Under the pieces are notes generated by a model, which saw only the letters and a list, made by a program, of their open reading frames with translations, was not told the DNA's origin and did not search any database. A stretch of 64,000 nucleotides of DNA. Origin: Flavobacteriales bacterium. Its GTDB lineage: Bacteria > Bacteroidota > Bacteroidia > Flavobacteriales > Flavobacteriaceae. Position numbers and translations under genes: made by a program. Shown here one piece after another: positions 44,136 through 52,813 of this stretch. The first letter of the stretch is position 1. Every line of letters begins with the position of its first letter. The stretch covers positions 1 to 64,000 of the forward strand of contig QOQB01000006.1 of NCBI GenBank assembly GCA_003331305.1, read 5' to 3'.

Positions 44136-44143
44136 TATATTTG
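44136..44143 (+). promoter_or_regulatory. -7 promoter element before the 31-codon frame
   Basis: TATATTTG in an AT-rich context, 23 nt before the ATG at 44167 and 143 nt before the PepSY-like gene. It may serve both. Confidence 0.45.
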
Positions 44144-44166
44144 TATATATTTTTAGCCCTAATGAT

Positions 44167-44262
44167 ATGATTATTAAACTTTTTTTTAGAAAATTCTACG
44201 GCCGTTTTAAAAGATATGCTGGCAAGTGTAGATCTTTTTTTGACGATGCCATATTTACTTAA
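44167..44262 (+). CDS. Possible 31-residue basic small protein
   Basis: The frame MIIKLFFRKFYGRFKRYAGK plus 11 more residues is strongly basic and aromatic in its first half, with an acidic end (FFDDAIFT). It has an ATG start behind a perfect -7 element and ends 24 nt before the PepSY-like gene. It is too short to classify and could be a leader peptide, a small membrane-active protein or chance. Confidence 0.3.
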   Translation: MIIKLFFRKFYGRFKRYAGKCRSFFDDAIFT

Positions 44263-44286
44263 TTTTATTTGCTCAAAATCGAGTAT

Positions 44287-44856
44287 ATGAAATTACATTT
44301 TGCACTTTTTTTGTCATTGCTGTGTTTGAATAGTATTGCTATTGCCCAAGTCAAATATGAAAAGGAAACGCGCGTAACAATTGACGATTTACCGCTAAGA
44401 GTTAAATCGCTATTGCCACAAATAGAAAAAGACGCCAAACGTATTCGCTATTACCATGAGTTTAATGGTGAGAAAGAAAGTTTTGAAGTAAAACTAAAAA
44501 AGTTCGGCACTCATTTTAGCATCGAATTTACTCAAGAGGGCGTTTTGGAGGATATAGAAATTCTTATTTCAACAGCAGAACTACCAACGCCAGTTTTAGA
44601 GACTATTGGCAAACAATTTCAACGCCATAAACTAACTCGAATTCAAAAACAATTTACGCATCCTAAAGGACAAGACCCCAAGCAAACGCTACAAGGAGTT
44701 TTTAATGGTTTGATACGTCCAACAGCCTACGAGATTGTTATAAACGGAAAAACCAATTCAGGGTATAAGCAAGTAGAATTCTTAATTGATATCAACGGGA
44801 AACTACTTAAAAAGCGAAACGTCATTACCAAAGACTATGAACATGTGGTGTACTAA
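44287..44856 (+). CDS. Exported PepSY-like domain protein
   Basis: 189 residues from the ATG at 44287 with a signal peptide (FALFLSLLCLNSIAIAQ). The mature part resembles PepSY-like repeats: a first unit near FEVKLKKFGTHFSIEFTQEG and a second near YEIVINGKTNSGYKQVEFLI with DINGKLLKKRNV. Such periplasmic proteins are thought to bind or inhibit partners, with no proven role. The stop lies inside the next gene (14-20 nt overlap, depending on its start). Confidence 0.7.
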   Translation: MKLHFALFLSLLCLNSIAIAQVKYEKETRVTIDDLPLRVKSLLPQIEKDAKRIRYYHEFNGEKESFEVKLKKFGTHFSIEFTQEGVLEDIEILISTAELPTPVLETIGKQFQRHKLTRIQKQFTHPKGQDPKQTLQGVFNGLIRPTAYEIVINGKTNSGYKQVEFLIDINGKLLKKRNVITKDYEHVVY

Positions 44857-45523
44857 ACCCTATTTGTTTTTTACACTTTTGGGTTTGGGTGTCTTTGCTT
44901 ACGCGCAACAAACCACCCCTCACTTTTTGGAGTCTCAAGTGGTGGTGTCGCATAAAGTTTCTAGTACATACAATGCCAACTTGGGTCTTTCCTCAAGAAT
45001 GGAACACCACACCAATGATAATTCCCTTCCTACTACTTTTCTGCAGGTTTCGCATTTTTCCTCATTTCGAATTGGGAATAACAACAAAATCAGCTTGGGT
45101 GTGTTGTATCGCTTTTCCGAAGATTTTGAAAACCAATACCCAAATGAGTTTAGACTTACACAGCAGTTCCATATGGCGTTTAAACCGCATGTGGTGCGTT
45201 ATACGCATCGGTTCCGAGTAGAGGAGCGATTCGTAGGCGCTGATCTCTTTACCCGCTTTCGCTATAGGTTTGGTATAGACTTTCCGCTAAACGGTCAAGT
45301 ACTTGATGTAGGCGAGACGTATGCTTTGGCTAACGTAGAATCCCAGCTTCAGCTACAAAATGCGCAATATCCAAGATATAATTTTAGGGCATTAACGGGT
45401 ATAGGTGTGGTGATAAGCTCCGATGTCAAGCTCCAAATGTCACTACAGTACCGCCTAGCACATTTTAGCACTATTCAAACCGGCAGTTGGTTCGTACACT
45501 TTGGTGGGTATATCAAGATTTAA
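44837..45523 (+). CDS. DUF2490 outer-membrane protein
   Basis: 228 residues from the ATG at 44837 (a second ATG two codons later is equally possible), with a signal peptide (FFTLLGLGVFAYAQ). The mature chain is a run of amphipathic strands (NLGLSSRMEHHTND; QQFHMAFKPHVVRYTHRFRVEER... (about residues 112-134)) as in the DUF2490 family of Bacteroidota outer-membrane barrels. The ending WFVHFGGYIKI fits a barrel terminus. The gene is coupled by overlap to the PepSY-like gene. Confidence 0.8.
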   Translation: MNMWCTKPYLFFTLLGLGVFAYAQQTTPHFLESQVVVSHKVSSTYNANLGLSSRMEHHTNDNSLPTTFLQVSHFSSFRIGNNNKISLGVLYRFSEDFENQYPNEFRLTQQFHMAFKPHVVRYTHRFRVEERFVGADLFTRFRYRFGIDFPLNGQVLDVGETYALANVESQLQLQNAQYPRYNFRALTGIGVVISSDVKLQMSLQYRLAHFSTIQTGSWFVHFGGYIKI

Positions 45524-45525
45524 TC

Positions 45526-45720
45526 TCAATCAAAATATTCCTCATAATACCCCTCACGCGCATCTTTATCCATGCTTGCAGTAGCGTCCATAAAACGGTT
45601 TCGGTCCGCTCGAGTTTGAAACACCCAAATGCAAAAAGAATCCTTGCTGTGGTAAATGGCTTTGAGTTCGTCATCAATGGCACAAAGTTCTTGAGGGATT
45701 TCAGTAGGAATACATATCAT
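45526..45720 (-). CDS. Small protein coupled to kdtA
   Basis: 64 residues, acidic, with the C-terminal run DKDAREGYYEEYFD and a Cys/Trp-containing core (SFCIWVFQTRADRNRFM). I do not recognise the family. The start overlaps the kdtA stop by 4 nt, so it is translated from the same mRNA; this speaks for a real gene despite its size. Confidence 0.7.
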   Translation of the reverse strand: MICIPTEIPQELCAIDDELKAIYHSKDSFCIWVFQTRADRNRFMDATASMDKDAREGYYEEYFD

Positions 45721-46940
45721 AATACTTGATTTAGGAGGGATAATGTCTTTTCTGTAGCCCCTTGGTTTTGGCTTACAAATCCTGCGTTTTGTTTTCCTTT
45801 TTCAGTTCGCAACGCATCGTTTTGCATGAGTTCGGATAGCTGTTTTGTGCACTCATCTGCAGCTGAAATAGATATAACGCCTTCCAAATCAATGAGTGCT
45901 TTTGCTTCTGGAAACTTCTGATAATTTTTTCCAATCACAATCGGAATTCCTTCAGAAGCTGGTTCTAAAATATTATGTAATCCCGATGTACCCATACCAC
46001 CGCCTACATAGGCAATACTACCATAGGCATAACAGCGACTTAGCATCCCTACCGTATCTAGTACCAACAGCTGACATTTTTTTCTTTCGGCTTCCTCACT
46101 TTGGGTATAGCGTAAACTTCCTTGGGGGAGTTTTGCTATGAGGATCTTAATTTTTTCTTCGTTTATTTCGTGTGGAGCAATCAGCCAGCACCAGTCGTTG
46201 GGAGTTTGCACGACTGCGTCTATAAGGACGGCTTCGTCTTCGGGCCACGTGCTTCCTGCCACTATGCATTTCCGATTTCCGACAAACGTTTCCATAAAAG
46301 GCAGTGGAGTTTTCGTAGCACCAACCCGATCGTAACGCGTATCGCCCGAAATACTTACTTGAGATATCCCAATTTGCTGCAGCAACTTTAGCGATTTTTC
46401 GTTTTGCACAAATAAATGTTTAAACCCCTTTAATAATTGGCGGTAACTACTGCCCCAAGGTTTAAAAAACACCTGTTGGGAGCGAAACTGACCGGCAATC
46501 AGATAAAGTGGCACATTTGCGTTGTGCAATGCTGCTATGATATTGGGCCAAAATTCGTACTTTACAAATAGTGCCATTTTGGGATTTACACTGGAAATAA
46601 ATCGCTGCACTTCTTTTTTGGTGTCCCACGGTAGATAAGTAGTTAAGTCAGCAACGCCATGCGCACTGCGCACCTGATACCCCGAAGGCGAAAAAAACGT
46701 AACCAAATAAAAGTAGTCGGGATTGGTGGCTTTTAGTCCTTGTAGTACGGGAAGTCCTTGTTCATATTCCCCCAACGAAGCACAGTGCATCCAAACCACT
46801 TTTGCGTCTTTTGGAATGTTTTCCAGTTGTTTCCACACTTCTTTCCTGCCTTGCACAAAGGCTTTGGCTTTGGTGCTTCGTGCCACAAGCGGAATAACAC
46901 ATCTGGCAGCCGATATCGCTAAAGCGTAAAAAAACCGCAT
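45717..46940 (-). CDS. kdtA: 3-deoxy-D-manno-octulosonic acid transferase
   Basis: 407 residues, GT30 family. An N-terminal membrane-associated helix precedes the acceptor domain with VWMHCASLGEYEQGLPVLQ, and the donor domain has VAGSTWPEDEAVLI and YVGGGMGTSGLHNILEPAS, the nucleotide-sugar pocket. It adds Kdo from CMP-Kdo to lipid A precursor. A perfect TATCTTTG lies 4 nt before the ATG. Confidence 0.96.
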   Translation of the reverse strand: MRFFYALAISAARCVIPLVARSTKAKAFVQGRKEVWKQLENIPKDAKVVWMHCASLGEYEQGLPVLQGLKATNPDYFYLVTFFSPSGYQVRSAHGVADLTTYLPWDTKKEVQRFISSVNPKMALFVKYEFWPNIIAALHNANVPLYLIAGQFRSQQVFFKPWGSSYRQLLKGFKHLFVQNEKSLKLLQQIGISQVSISGDTRYDRVGATKTPLPFMETFVGNRKCIVAGSTWPEDEAVLIDAVVQTPNDWCWLIAPHEINEEKIKILIAKLPQGSLRYTQSEEAERKKCQLLVLDTVGMLSRCYAYGSIAYVGGGMGTSGLHNILEPASEGIPIVIGKNYQKFPEAKALIDLEGVISISAADECTKQLSELMQNDALRTEKGKQNAGFVSQNQGATEKTLSLLNQVL

Positions 46941-46944
46941 GCCT

Positions 46945-46952
46945 CAAAGATA
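46945..46952 (-). promoter_or_regulatory. -7 promoter element of kdtA
   Basis: TATCTTTG on the minus strand, 4 nt before the start codon at 46940. Confidence 0.5.
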
Positions 46953-46982
46953 CTTATTTCATAAAGAGGGATTTGTTTTTTG

Positions 46983-46990
46983 TAGCTTTG
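46983..46990 (+). promoter_or_regulatory. -7 promoter element of the DegT aminotransferase
   Basis: TAGCTTTG, 18 nt before the ATG at 47009. Confidence 0.45.
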
Positions 46991-47008
46991 TCTAAACAAA
47001 AAGTTGCG

Positions 47009-48139
47009 ATGCGAAAAATCCAAATGGTCGATTTGCAGACCCAGTATGAATTCATCAAACCCCAAGTAGATGCGGGCATGCAAGAAGTGTTGTCTTCAGC
47101 ACAATTTATTAACGGCCCTGCCGTAAAAGCATTTCAAGCTAATTTAGAAAAGTATCTGGGTGTAAAGCACGTCATTCCATGTGCCAACGGTACAGATGCG
47201 CTTCTAGTTGCCATGATGGGGTTGAGGCTAAAACCCGGCGATGAGGTGATTACTGCTGATTTTACATTTGCAGCCACCGTGGAGGTAATTGCCCTTTTGG
47301 GACTTACCCCCGTGTTGGTAGATGTACTTCCCGATACCTTTAATATTGACCCTGCTGCTATCGAAAAAGCCATAACACCCAAAACCAAAGCTATAGTTCC
47401 GGTGCATTTATTTGGTCAGGCGGCTGCGATGGATCGCATTATGGAAATTGCCGAAAAGCACAAGCTTTATGTTATCGAAGACAATGCCCAAGGCATAGGC
47501 GCAACATTTACGAGTAAAGACGGCACACAAACCAAAACAGGCGGAATTGGACATGTAGCGTCAACCTCTTTTTTCCCTTCCAAAAATTTGGGTTGCTACG
47601 GAGACGGTGGCGCTATTTTTACAAATGACGATGATTTAGCACATACGCTGCGTGGTATTGTAAATCACGGTATGTACAAGCGATATCATCACGACGTTGT
47701 TGGAGTAAATTCAAGATTAGACAGTTTACAAGCTGTAGTCCTAAACGAAAAATTAAGACTGCTCGACTTCTACAACGAACGACGTAAGTGGGCGGCAATT
47801 CGCTATACGCAGCTATTGGAACACCATCCAAAAATTCAAACACCTGTTACTTCTGGGGATTGCAGCTCGCATGTATTTCACCAGTATACCTTACGTATTT
47901 TGGATGCAGACCGCGATGCCTTAGTAGCGCACCTGCAAGCAAATCAAATTCCATGTGGGGTGTATTACCCGATACCGTTGCACCGACAAAAAGCATATGT
48001 TGACAGCCGCTATAATGAAGCGGATTTCCCCGTTACTAATCAATTGATAAACGAGGTGATTTCACTTCCTATGCACAGCGAACTTGATGAAGAGCAAGTA
48101 CAGTTTATCTGTAAAACGCTATTGTCGTTTTTAGACTAG
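47009..48139 (+). CDS. DegT/DnrJ/EryC1/StrS-family sugar aminotransferase
   Basis: 376 residues from the ATG at 47009 (RKIQMVDLQTQYEFIKPQVD is the usual start; an upstream ATG at 46973 would precede the promoter). The PLP aldolase-like fold shows GTDALLVAMMGL, EDNAQGIGA with the ring-stacking Asp, and SFFPSKNLGCYGDGGA with the Schiff-base Lys. It transaminates a keto-sugar nucleotide for envelope polysaccharide. No other sugar genes are adjacent. The last 4 nt overlap fabD. Confidence 0.93.
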   Translation: MRKIQMVDLQTQYEFIKPQVDAGMQEVLSSAQFINGPAVKAFQANLEKYLGVKHVIPCANGTDALLVAMMGLRLKPGDEVITADFTFAATVEVIALLGLTPVLVDVLPDTFNIDPAAIEKAITPKTKAIVPVHLFGQAAAMDRIMEIAEKHKLYVIEDNAQGIGATFTSKDGTQTKTGGIGHVASTSFFPSKNLGCYGDGGAIFTNDDDLAHTLRGIVNHGMYKRYHHDVVGVNSRLDSLQAVVLNEKLRLLDFYNERRKWAAIRYTQLLEHHPKIQTPVTSGDCSSHVFHQYTLRILDADRDALVAHLQANQIPCGVYYPIPLHRQKAYVDSRYNEADFPVTNQLINEVISLPMHSELDEEQVQFICKTLLSFLD

Positions 48140-49017
48140 ACCATTAGTGCCGATGTTACTTGGGCTTCACGATCTATTTTTTTGACCAACCCTTGTAATA
48201 CTTTTCCAGGGCCGTATTCTGTAAACAGCGTTGCTCCGTCAGCACGCATTTGCTGAATGGTTTGCGTCCATTTTACAGGACCGGTAAGTTGCGCAATCAA
48301 ATTTTCTTTAATACTTGCAGTATCTTGAGTCGCAGCAGCGGTCACATTTTGATAAATTGGACAACTTGGTTTGTGAATTGTAGTATCCAATATTGCCTTT
48401 TCCAATTCTTCTCGAGCGGGTTCCATTAGAGGTGAATGAAACGCACCGCCAACGGGTAGAAGTAGCGCACGTTTTGCACCTGCGTCTTTGAGTACTTCGC
48501 AAGCTGTTTCAACAGCAGTAAAAGCTCCTGAAATTACCAATTGCCCAGGACAATTGTAATTCGCTGCTACCACAACACCCTCAATATTTTCACAAGCTTT
48601 TTCAACAATATCGTCTGCCAAACCGAGTACCGCAGCCATTGTTCCTTTAGCAACATCGCACGCCGCTTGCATGGCTTGTGCACGTTTGGAAACCAAGCGT
48701 AAACCATCTTCAAAAGACAAGGCACCAATTGCCGTAAGGGCAGAAAATTCTCCCAAAGAATGTCCAGCAGCCATATTCGGATTTAATTTTTGTGCAAGCT
48801 CATAGGAAATAACCGAATGTAGAAAAATGGCAGGTTGTGTTACTCTAGTTTCTTTTAGTGCATCAGCATCGCCATCAAACATAATGTCTGTGATGGAAAA
48901 TCCTAAAATTTCATTTGCGGTAGAAAAGCGTTCTTTTGCTACTGCGCTTTCTTCGTATAAGTCTTTGCCCATACCTACAAACTGGGCACCTTGCCCAGGA
49001 AACATAGCTACATTCAT
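48136..49017 (-). CDS. fabD: Malonyl CoA-acyl carrier protein transacylase
   Basis: 293 residues. The active Ser motif is GHSLGEFSALTA, the N-terminal block is FPGQGAQFVGMGKDLYEES, and the catalytic His is in GAFHSPLM. It loads malonate onto ACP for fatty-acid synthesis. Its ATG overlaps the end of the 2TM-DHFR gene by 4 nt, so it is the last gene of a long minus-strand operon. Confidence 0.97.
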   Translation of the reverse strand: MNVAMFPGQGAQFVGMGKDLYEESAVAKERFSTANEILGFSITDIMFDGDADALKETRVTQPAIFLHSVISYELAQKLNPNMAAGHSLGEFSALTAIGALSFEDGLRLVSKRAQAMQAACDVAKGTMAAVLGLADDIVEKACENIEGVVVAANYNCPGQLVISGAFTAVETACEVLKDAGAKRALLLPVGGAFHSPLMEPAREELEKAILDTTIHKPSCPIYQNVTAAATQDTASIKENLIAQLTGPVKWTQTIQQMRADGATLFTEYGPGKVLQGLVKKIDREAQVTSALMV

Positions 49018-49916
49018 ACGTCTATTTTTTCGTATCTAATAAATGAAAATGCATGTGCATGCTTTTCGTCTTTGTCATGGTTTTCGCGCCAGACCTCACG
49101 CCAAACAGCAGTATCTATTTCTGGAAAAAACGTATCAGCTTCAAAATCATCATGAACACGTGTGAGTTCAATACAGTTGGCAAAAGCCAACCCTTGACGG
49201 TAAATTTCACCGCCTCCAATAATAAAGGGACGATCATCTTCTTGCGCTAGTGCCAATGCTGCTTCTAATGTGTTAACTACATGAGCGTTTTCAGCAGCAT
49301 ATTCTGCCTGTCTAGTAATCACTACATTAGTTCGATTCGGCAATGCTTTTGGCATAGACTCAAATGTTTTTCTACCCATAATCACATGATGACCTTTGGT
49401 TAGATTTTTAAAGCGCTTAAGGTCATCTGATAAATGCCAAATCAGCTTATTATCCATACCTAGCGCATTGTTTTCGGCTACAGCTGCAATCATGGTAATG
49501 TTTTTTTGTTGCTTTTCACGTTCCCATTCGGCACTTGCTTTGAGGGCAGCTTCTTTATCCATACTACGTTTTATTTTTTCCACCATAGTGGCTTGTTTTT
49601 CAAGTAAGAATTCCATTTGTTGTGTTTCCCATGCTTTTCCCATAAACGTATAAAACACATAAACTTTAATGAAATGTATTAGTAAAAATACCCCCAATAA
49701 TGCTGCTAAAGCGAAAGACCAATGGGTGTTAAATGGGGTAAAATCAGCTTTATACTCAAAGGCAAAATTTAACACGAAGGCAAAGAATACAAGGAACAAG
49801 GTGGCAAGTAAATGGTTGTTGAAACGCTTTTTTTGGGCAATGCGTTGCTGTGCATGTTCCACAAGGGTAACTTGTTGTGGGTCAATAGTATTTTTTGGCT
49901 TCTTTTTGAAAAACAT
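49014..49916 (-). CDS. folA: 2TM-domain/dihydrofolate reductase fusion
   Basis: 300 residues, roughly twice the length of a normal DHFR. Residues about 24-100 form a 2TM domain: two helices (36-54 and 66-86) followed by the typical VYTFMGKAWETQQMEF-like basic/aromatic tail. A charged helical linker (100-138) leads into a complete DHFR (139-300): ITMIAAVAENNALG, catalytic Asp165 in WHLSDDLKRFK, the NADPH loop MGRKTFESMPK, and GGGEIYRQGL. It reduces dihydrofolate, here probably tethered to the membrane. There is no stop between the parts. Confidence 0.9.
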   Translation of the reverse strand: MFFKKKPKNTIDPQQVTLVEHAQQRIAQKKRFNNHLLATLFLVFFAFVLNFAFEYKADFTPFNTHWSFALAALLGVFLLIHFIKVYVFYTFMGKAWETQQMEFLLEKQATMVEKIKRSMDKEAALKASAEWEREKQQKNITMIAAVAENNALGMDNKLIWHLSDDLKRFKNLTKGHHVIMGRKTFESMPKALPNRTNVVITRQAEYAAENAHVVNTLEAALALAQEDDRPFIIGGGEIYRQGLAFANCIELTRVHDDFEADTFFPEIDTAVWREVWRENHDKDEKHAHAFSFIRYEKIDV

Positions 49917-49927
49917 AAATAGCGAGA

Positions 49928-50752
49928 TTAGACCGCAACAGTTCCTTTGATACTTGGATGTGGATCGTAGTTAAGTATTTCAATGTCCTCGTAACGAAAC
50001 GCCAGCAAGTCGGTAATGTTGGGGTTTAATTTTAGTATTGGTAAGGGTTTGGGCTCACGGCTCAATTGTAATGTTACCTGCTCCATGTGATTGGTATAAA
50101 TATGCGCATCGCCCAAAGTATGAATGAAATCTCCTGCTTGAAAACCACAAACTTGTGCCATCATTTCGGTAAGTAACGCATAGGAGGCGATATTAAACGG
50201 AACTCCTAGAAATATATCTGCACTGCGTTGATACAGTTGGCATGAAAGTTTGCCGTCGGCAACATAAAATTGAAAAAACGCATGACAGGGGGGAAGCGCT
50301 GCTTTTCCGTTGGCAACGTTTTCGCTAAACGATTTTGAAGTATCGGGCAGTACACTGGGATTCCAAGCGGACACCAACATGCGCCGACTATTCGGGTTGG
50401 TTTTTAGCGTTTCGATAACGTTTATAAGTTGGTCAACGCCCTCGCTGTTCCAATTGCGCCATTGATGCCCATATACGGGACCTAGGTTTCCGTTTACATC
50501 AGCCCATTCGTTCCAAATACGCACTCCATTTTCAGTAAGGTATTCAATGTTCGTATCGCCTTTTATAAACCACAGTAGTTCGTGTATCACCGATTTAAGG
50601 TGTATTTTTTTGGTGGTAACAAGCGGAAACCCTTTTGACAAATCAAAACGCATTTGGTGTCCGAATACACTACGCGTTCCGGTTCCAGTTCTGTCACCTT
50701 TAACTGCGCCATCATTCAAGGCAAGTTTGACCAAATCTAAATATTGTTGCAT
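49928..50752 (-). CDS. thyA: Thymidylate synthase
   Basis: 274 residues, ThyA type. The nucleophilic Cys lies in [12 protein letters not shown], the folate/dUMP loop is [17 protein letters not shown], and the substrate Asn region [12 protein letters not shown] is present. It makes dTMP from dUMP with methylene-tetrahydrofolate and leaves dihydrofolate, which the adjacent folA regenerates. It is 11 nt before folA. Confidence 0.98.
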   Translation of the reverse strand: MQQYLDLVKLALNDGAVKGDRTGTGTRSVFGHQMRFDLSKGFPLVTTKKIHLKSVIHELLWFIKGDTNIEYLTENGVRIWNEWADVNGNLGPVYGHQWRNWNSEGVDQLINVIETLKTNPNSRRMLVSAWNPSVLPDTSKSFSENVANGKAALPPCHAFFQFYVADGKLSCQLYQRSADIFLGVPFNIASYALLTEMMAQVCGFQAGDFIHTLGDAHIYTNHMEQVTLQLSREPKPLPILKLNPNITDLLAFRYEDIEILNYDPHPSIKGTVAV

Positions 50753-50789
50753 ACGATATTTTTGTAAAGGTAAAATCTAACATCTATGA

Positions 50790-50805
50790 TCACACAATAG
50801 TGTGA
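50790..50805. repeat. 16-bp inverted repeat between nupC and thyA
   Basis: TCACAC-AATA-GTGTGA, perfect 6-bp arms, inside the 79-nt gap between nupC and thyA. It could be an operator, an mRNA hairpin for differential expression or chance. Confidence 0.4.
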
Positions 50806-50831
50806 ATAGTTTTTCAAAAGGTTTTCAACGA

Positions 50832-52178
50832 TTAACCCAACAGAACACCAACTAGCGTTGCTGATAAAAGTGATGCCAGTGTGCCGCCCAATACTGCTCG
50901 AAAACCAAATTTTGAAAGAACTTTCCGTTGATTTGGAGCCAACCCTCCAATGCCGCCAATTTGAATCCCGATGGATGCAAAATTGGCAAATCCGCAAAGC
51001 ATATAGGTCGCCATGACAATAGATTTTTGATACATAAAATGAAGATCATTTGCGCTGTTTTTTAGTTCAGCCAACTGAATGTAACCCACAAACTCACTCG
51101 CCGCTAACTTTACTCCTAATAATTGCCCCATTGGCATTAAGTCATTCCAAGGAACTCCAATCAACCACATAAGCGGTGCAAAAAGGGTTCCTAAAACGGC
51201 TTCAATCGACAAGGCATCGTATGTCGACCAATCGGCAATCCAATCATTCAAATTGGTAAACTCTCCTATTTGAAAAAGAATACCGTTTCCCATCGCAATG
51301 AGTGCTACAAAAACCAATAACATTCCACCAATGTTAGCCGCTAATTTTACACCCTCAAGTGTGCCATTTGCAATAGCATCTAAAGGATTGCTACCTACAT
51401 CTTGTTTTGAAACTTTGGTGTTTTTTTCAATTGCCTCCGTTTGCGGAAAAAGAATCTTAGCCATTACTATGGCACCTGGTGCAGCCATAACAGATGCTGC
51501 TAGCAAATGTTTGGCAAAAGCCAAGCGAAGTTCAGGATCGTCTCCGCCCAAAAACCCAATATATGCCGCCAACACACCACCTGCCACAGTTGCCATGCCC
51601 CCAACCATTACTAAAAGTATTTCGGAGCGATTCATTTTGGGCAAATAGGCCTTTATGAGCAGTGGCGCTTCGGTTTGTCCTAAGAAAATATTTCCAATTA
51701 CAGAAAGGCTTTCAGCCCCAGAAATATTGAGGAGCTTTGCCGTTCCCTTAGCTAAAATTTTAACAAAAAACTGCAATACGCCTAAGTAAAAAAACAAGGA
51801 TGTTAAGGCAGCAAAAAAAACGATAGTGGGTAAAATTTGAAACACAAAAATAAAGCCATAACTATCAGTATTCATCAAATCGCCAAAGAGGAATGTGCTT
51901 CCTGCTGCAGTAAAGTCCAAGATGCTAATAAATATTTTTCCAATAGCATTAAATATGCTTTGCACCCATCCAATTTTTAGAATACACAGTGCCAAAAAGA
52001 GTTGTAAAAGAAGTCCAAAACCAACTGTTTTCCATGGAATTGCCTTACGGTTTGCACTAAAGATATAAGCTAAAAAAAGTAGCGCGAGTACACCTAAAAG
52101 TCCTTGTAGAACCCCAAAAAGTGTGATGCCTTGATGTGCTAGAATGGGATCAAGTACAGTTCCAAAAATTATGCTCAT
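50832..52178 (-). CDS. nupC: NupC-type concentrative nucleoside transporter
   Basis: 448 residues and about ten helices. The conserved CNT blocks are GQTEAPLLIKAYLPKMNRSE, GGMATVAGGVLAAYIGFLGG, and YMLCGFANFASIGIQIGGIGG with the nucleoside-binding Asn/Ser. It imports nucleosides with Na+ or H+. The start overlaps the BFN gene by 4 nt. Its place before thyA and folA fits nucleotide salvage. Confidence 0.95.
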   Translation of the reverse strand: MSIIFGTVLDPILAHQGITLFGVLQGLLGVLALLFLAYIFSANRKAIPWKTVGFGLLLQLFLALCILKIGWVQSIFNAIGKIFISILDFTAAGSTFLFGDLMNTDSYGFIFVFQILPTIVFFAALTSLFFYLGVLQFFVKILAKGTAKLLNISGAESLSVIGNIFLGQTEAPLLIKAYLPKMNRSEILLVMVGGMATVAGGVLAAYIGFLGGDDPELRLAFAKHLLAASVMAAPGAIVMAKILFPQTEAIEKNTKVSKQDVGSNPLDAIANGTLEGVKLAANIGGMLLVFVALIAMGNGILFQIGEFTNLNDWIADWSTYDALSIEAVLGTLFAPLMWLIGVPWNDLMPMGQLLGVKLAASEFVGYIQLAELKNSANDLHFMYQKSIVMATYMLCGFANFASIGIQIGGIGGLAPNQRKVLSKFGFRAVLGGTLASLLSATLVGVLLG

Positions 52179-52768
52179 TCGCTAGCTTTGTTTTCGCGTT
52201 TAGAAATTTCGTCACGAAGTCTGGCAGCCATTTCATAGTCTTCATTTTTCACCGCTTTTTTAATAGCGCGTTCCAACTCTTCAACAGACAGGTTGGTATA
52301 ATCTTGTTCTTTGGAAAGCTCATCTACAAGTTCGCTTTTTGGTGGAGCATCTTCTTTATCAAACACTACCCCAGCTTTTTCCATAACACTTTCATGGGTG
52401 AAAATGGGTGCTTTAAAGCGCAAGGCCAATGAAATAGCATCGGAAGTTCTAGAGTCTATGATTTCTTCAATTTTATCACGTTCGCAAATAAGACTTGAAT
52501 AAAAAACACCATCAACGAGTTTGGTTATGATGACACGTTTTATAGCAACATCAAACCTAAAAGCAAAATTTTTAAATAGATCGTGTGTGAAAGGGCGATG
52601 GGGTTTGATATCTTTATCCAAAGCAACAGCAATAGATTGTGCTTCAAATTCGCCAATAACTACGGGCAACTTCCGTTTTCCATCTACTTCATCCAGAATC
52701 ATAGCATAGGCTCCGCTCTGATTTTGACTGTATGAAATACGATTTACTCGAAGTTTAATTAGACTCAT
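52175..52768 (-). CDS. Bifunctional nuclease family protein with UVR motif
   Basis: 197 residues. The DUF151/BFN domain (about 1-130) includes LPVVIGEFEAQSIAVALDKD and RTSDAISLALRFKAPIF. The C-terminal UVR-like helix pair (about 155-195) reads ELERAIKKAVKNEDYEMAAR followed by LRDEISKRE. BFN proteins from plants and Thermotoga were linked to nuclease activity, but the bacterial role is unclear. The gene is coupled to nupC by a 4-nt overlap. Confidence 0.92.
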   Translation of the reverse strand: MSLIKLRVNRISYSQNQSGAYAMILDEVDGKRKLPVVIGEFEAQSIAVALDKDIKPHRPFTHDLFKNFAFRFDVAIKRVIITKLVDGVFYSSLICERDKIEEIIDSRTSDAISLALRFKAPIFTHESVMEKAGVVFDKEDAPPKSELVDELSKEQDYTNLSVEELERAIKKAVKNEDYEMAARLRDEISKRENKASE

Positions 52769-52813
52769 TTTTTGGCTGTTGCAAATGAATTTTAAAAGTA
52801 CAAAATTCGGAGC

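Larger units (their letters stand above)
43663..44286. other. AT-rich stretch with gene remnants and a possible small gene
   Basis: About 620 nt without a normal-length gene. It holds a plus-strand signal-peptide fragment (43796-43894), a minus-strand 45-codon frame with a complete promoter (43852-43989), and a 31-codon frame behind a perfect -7 element (44167-44262). The rest (43680-43790 and 44041-44130) shows nothing recognisable. Confidence 0.6.
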
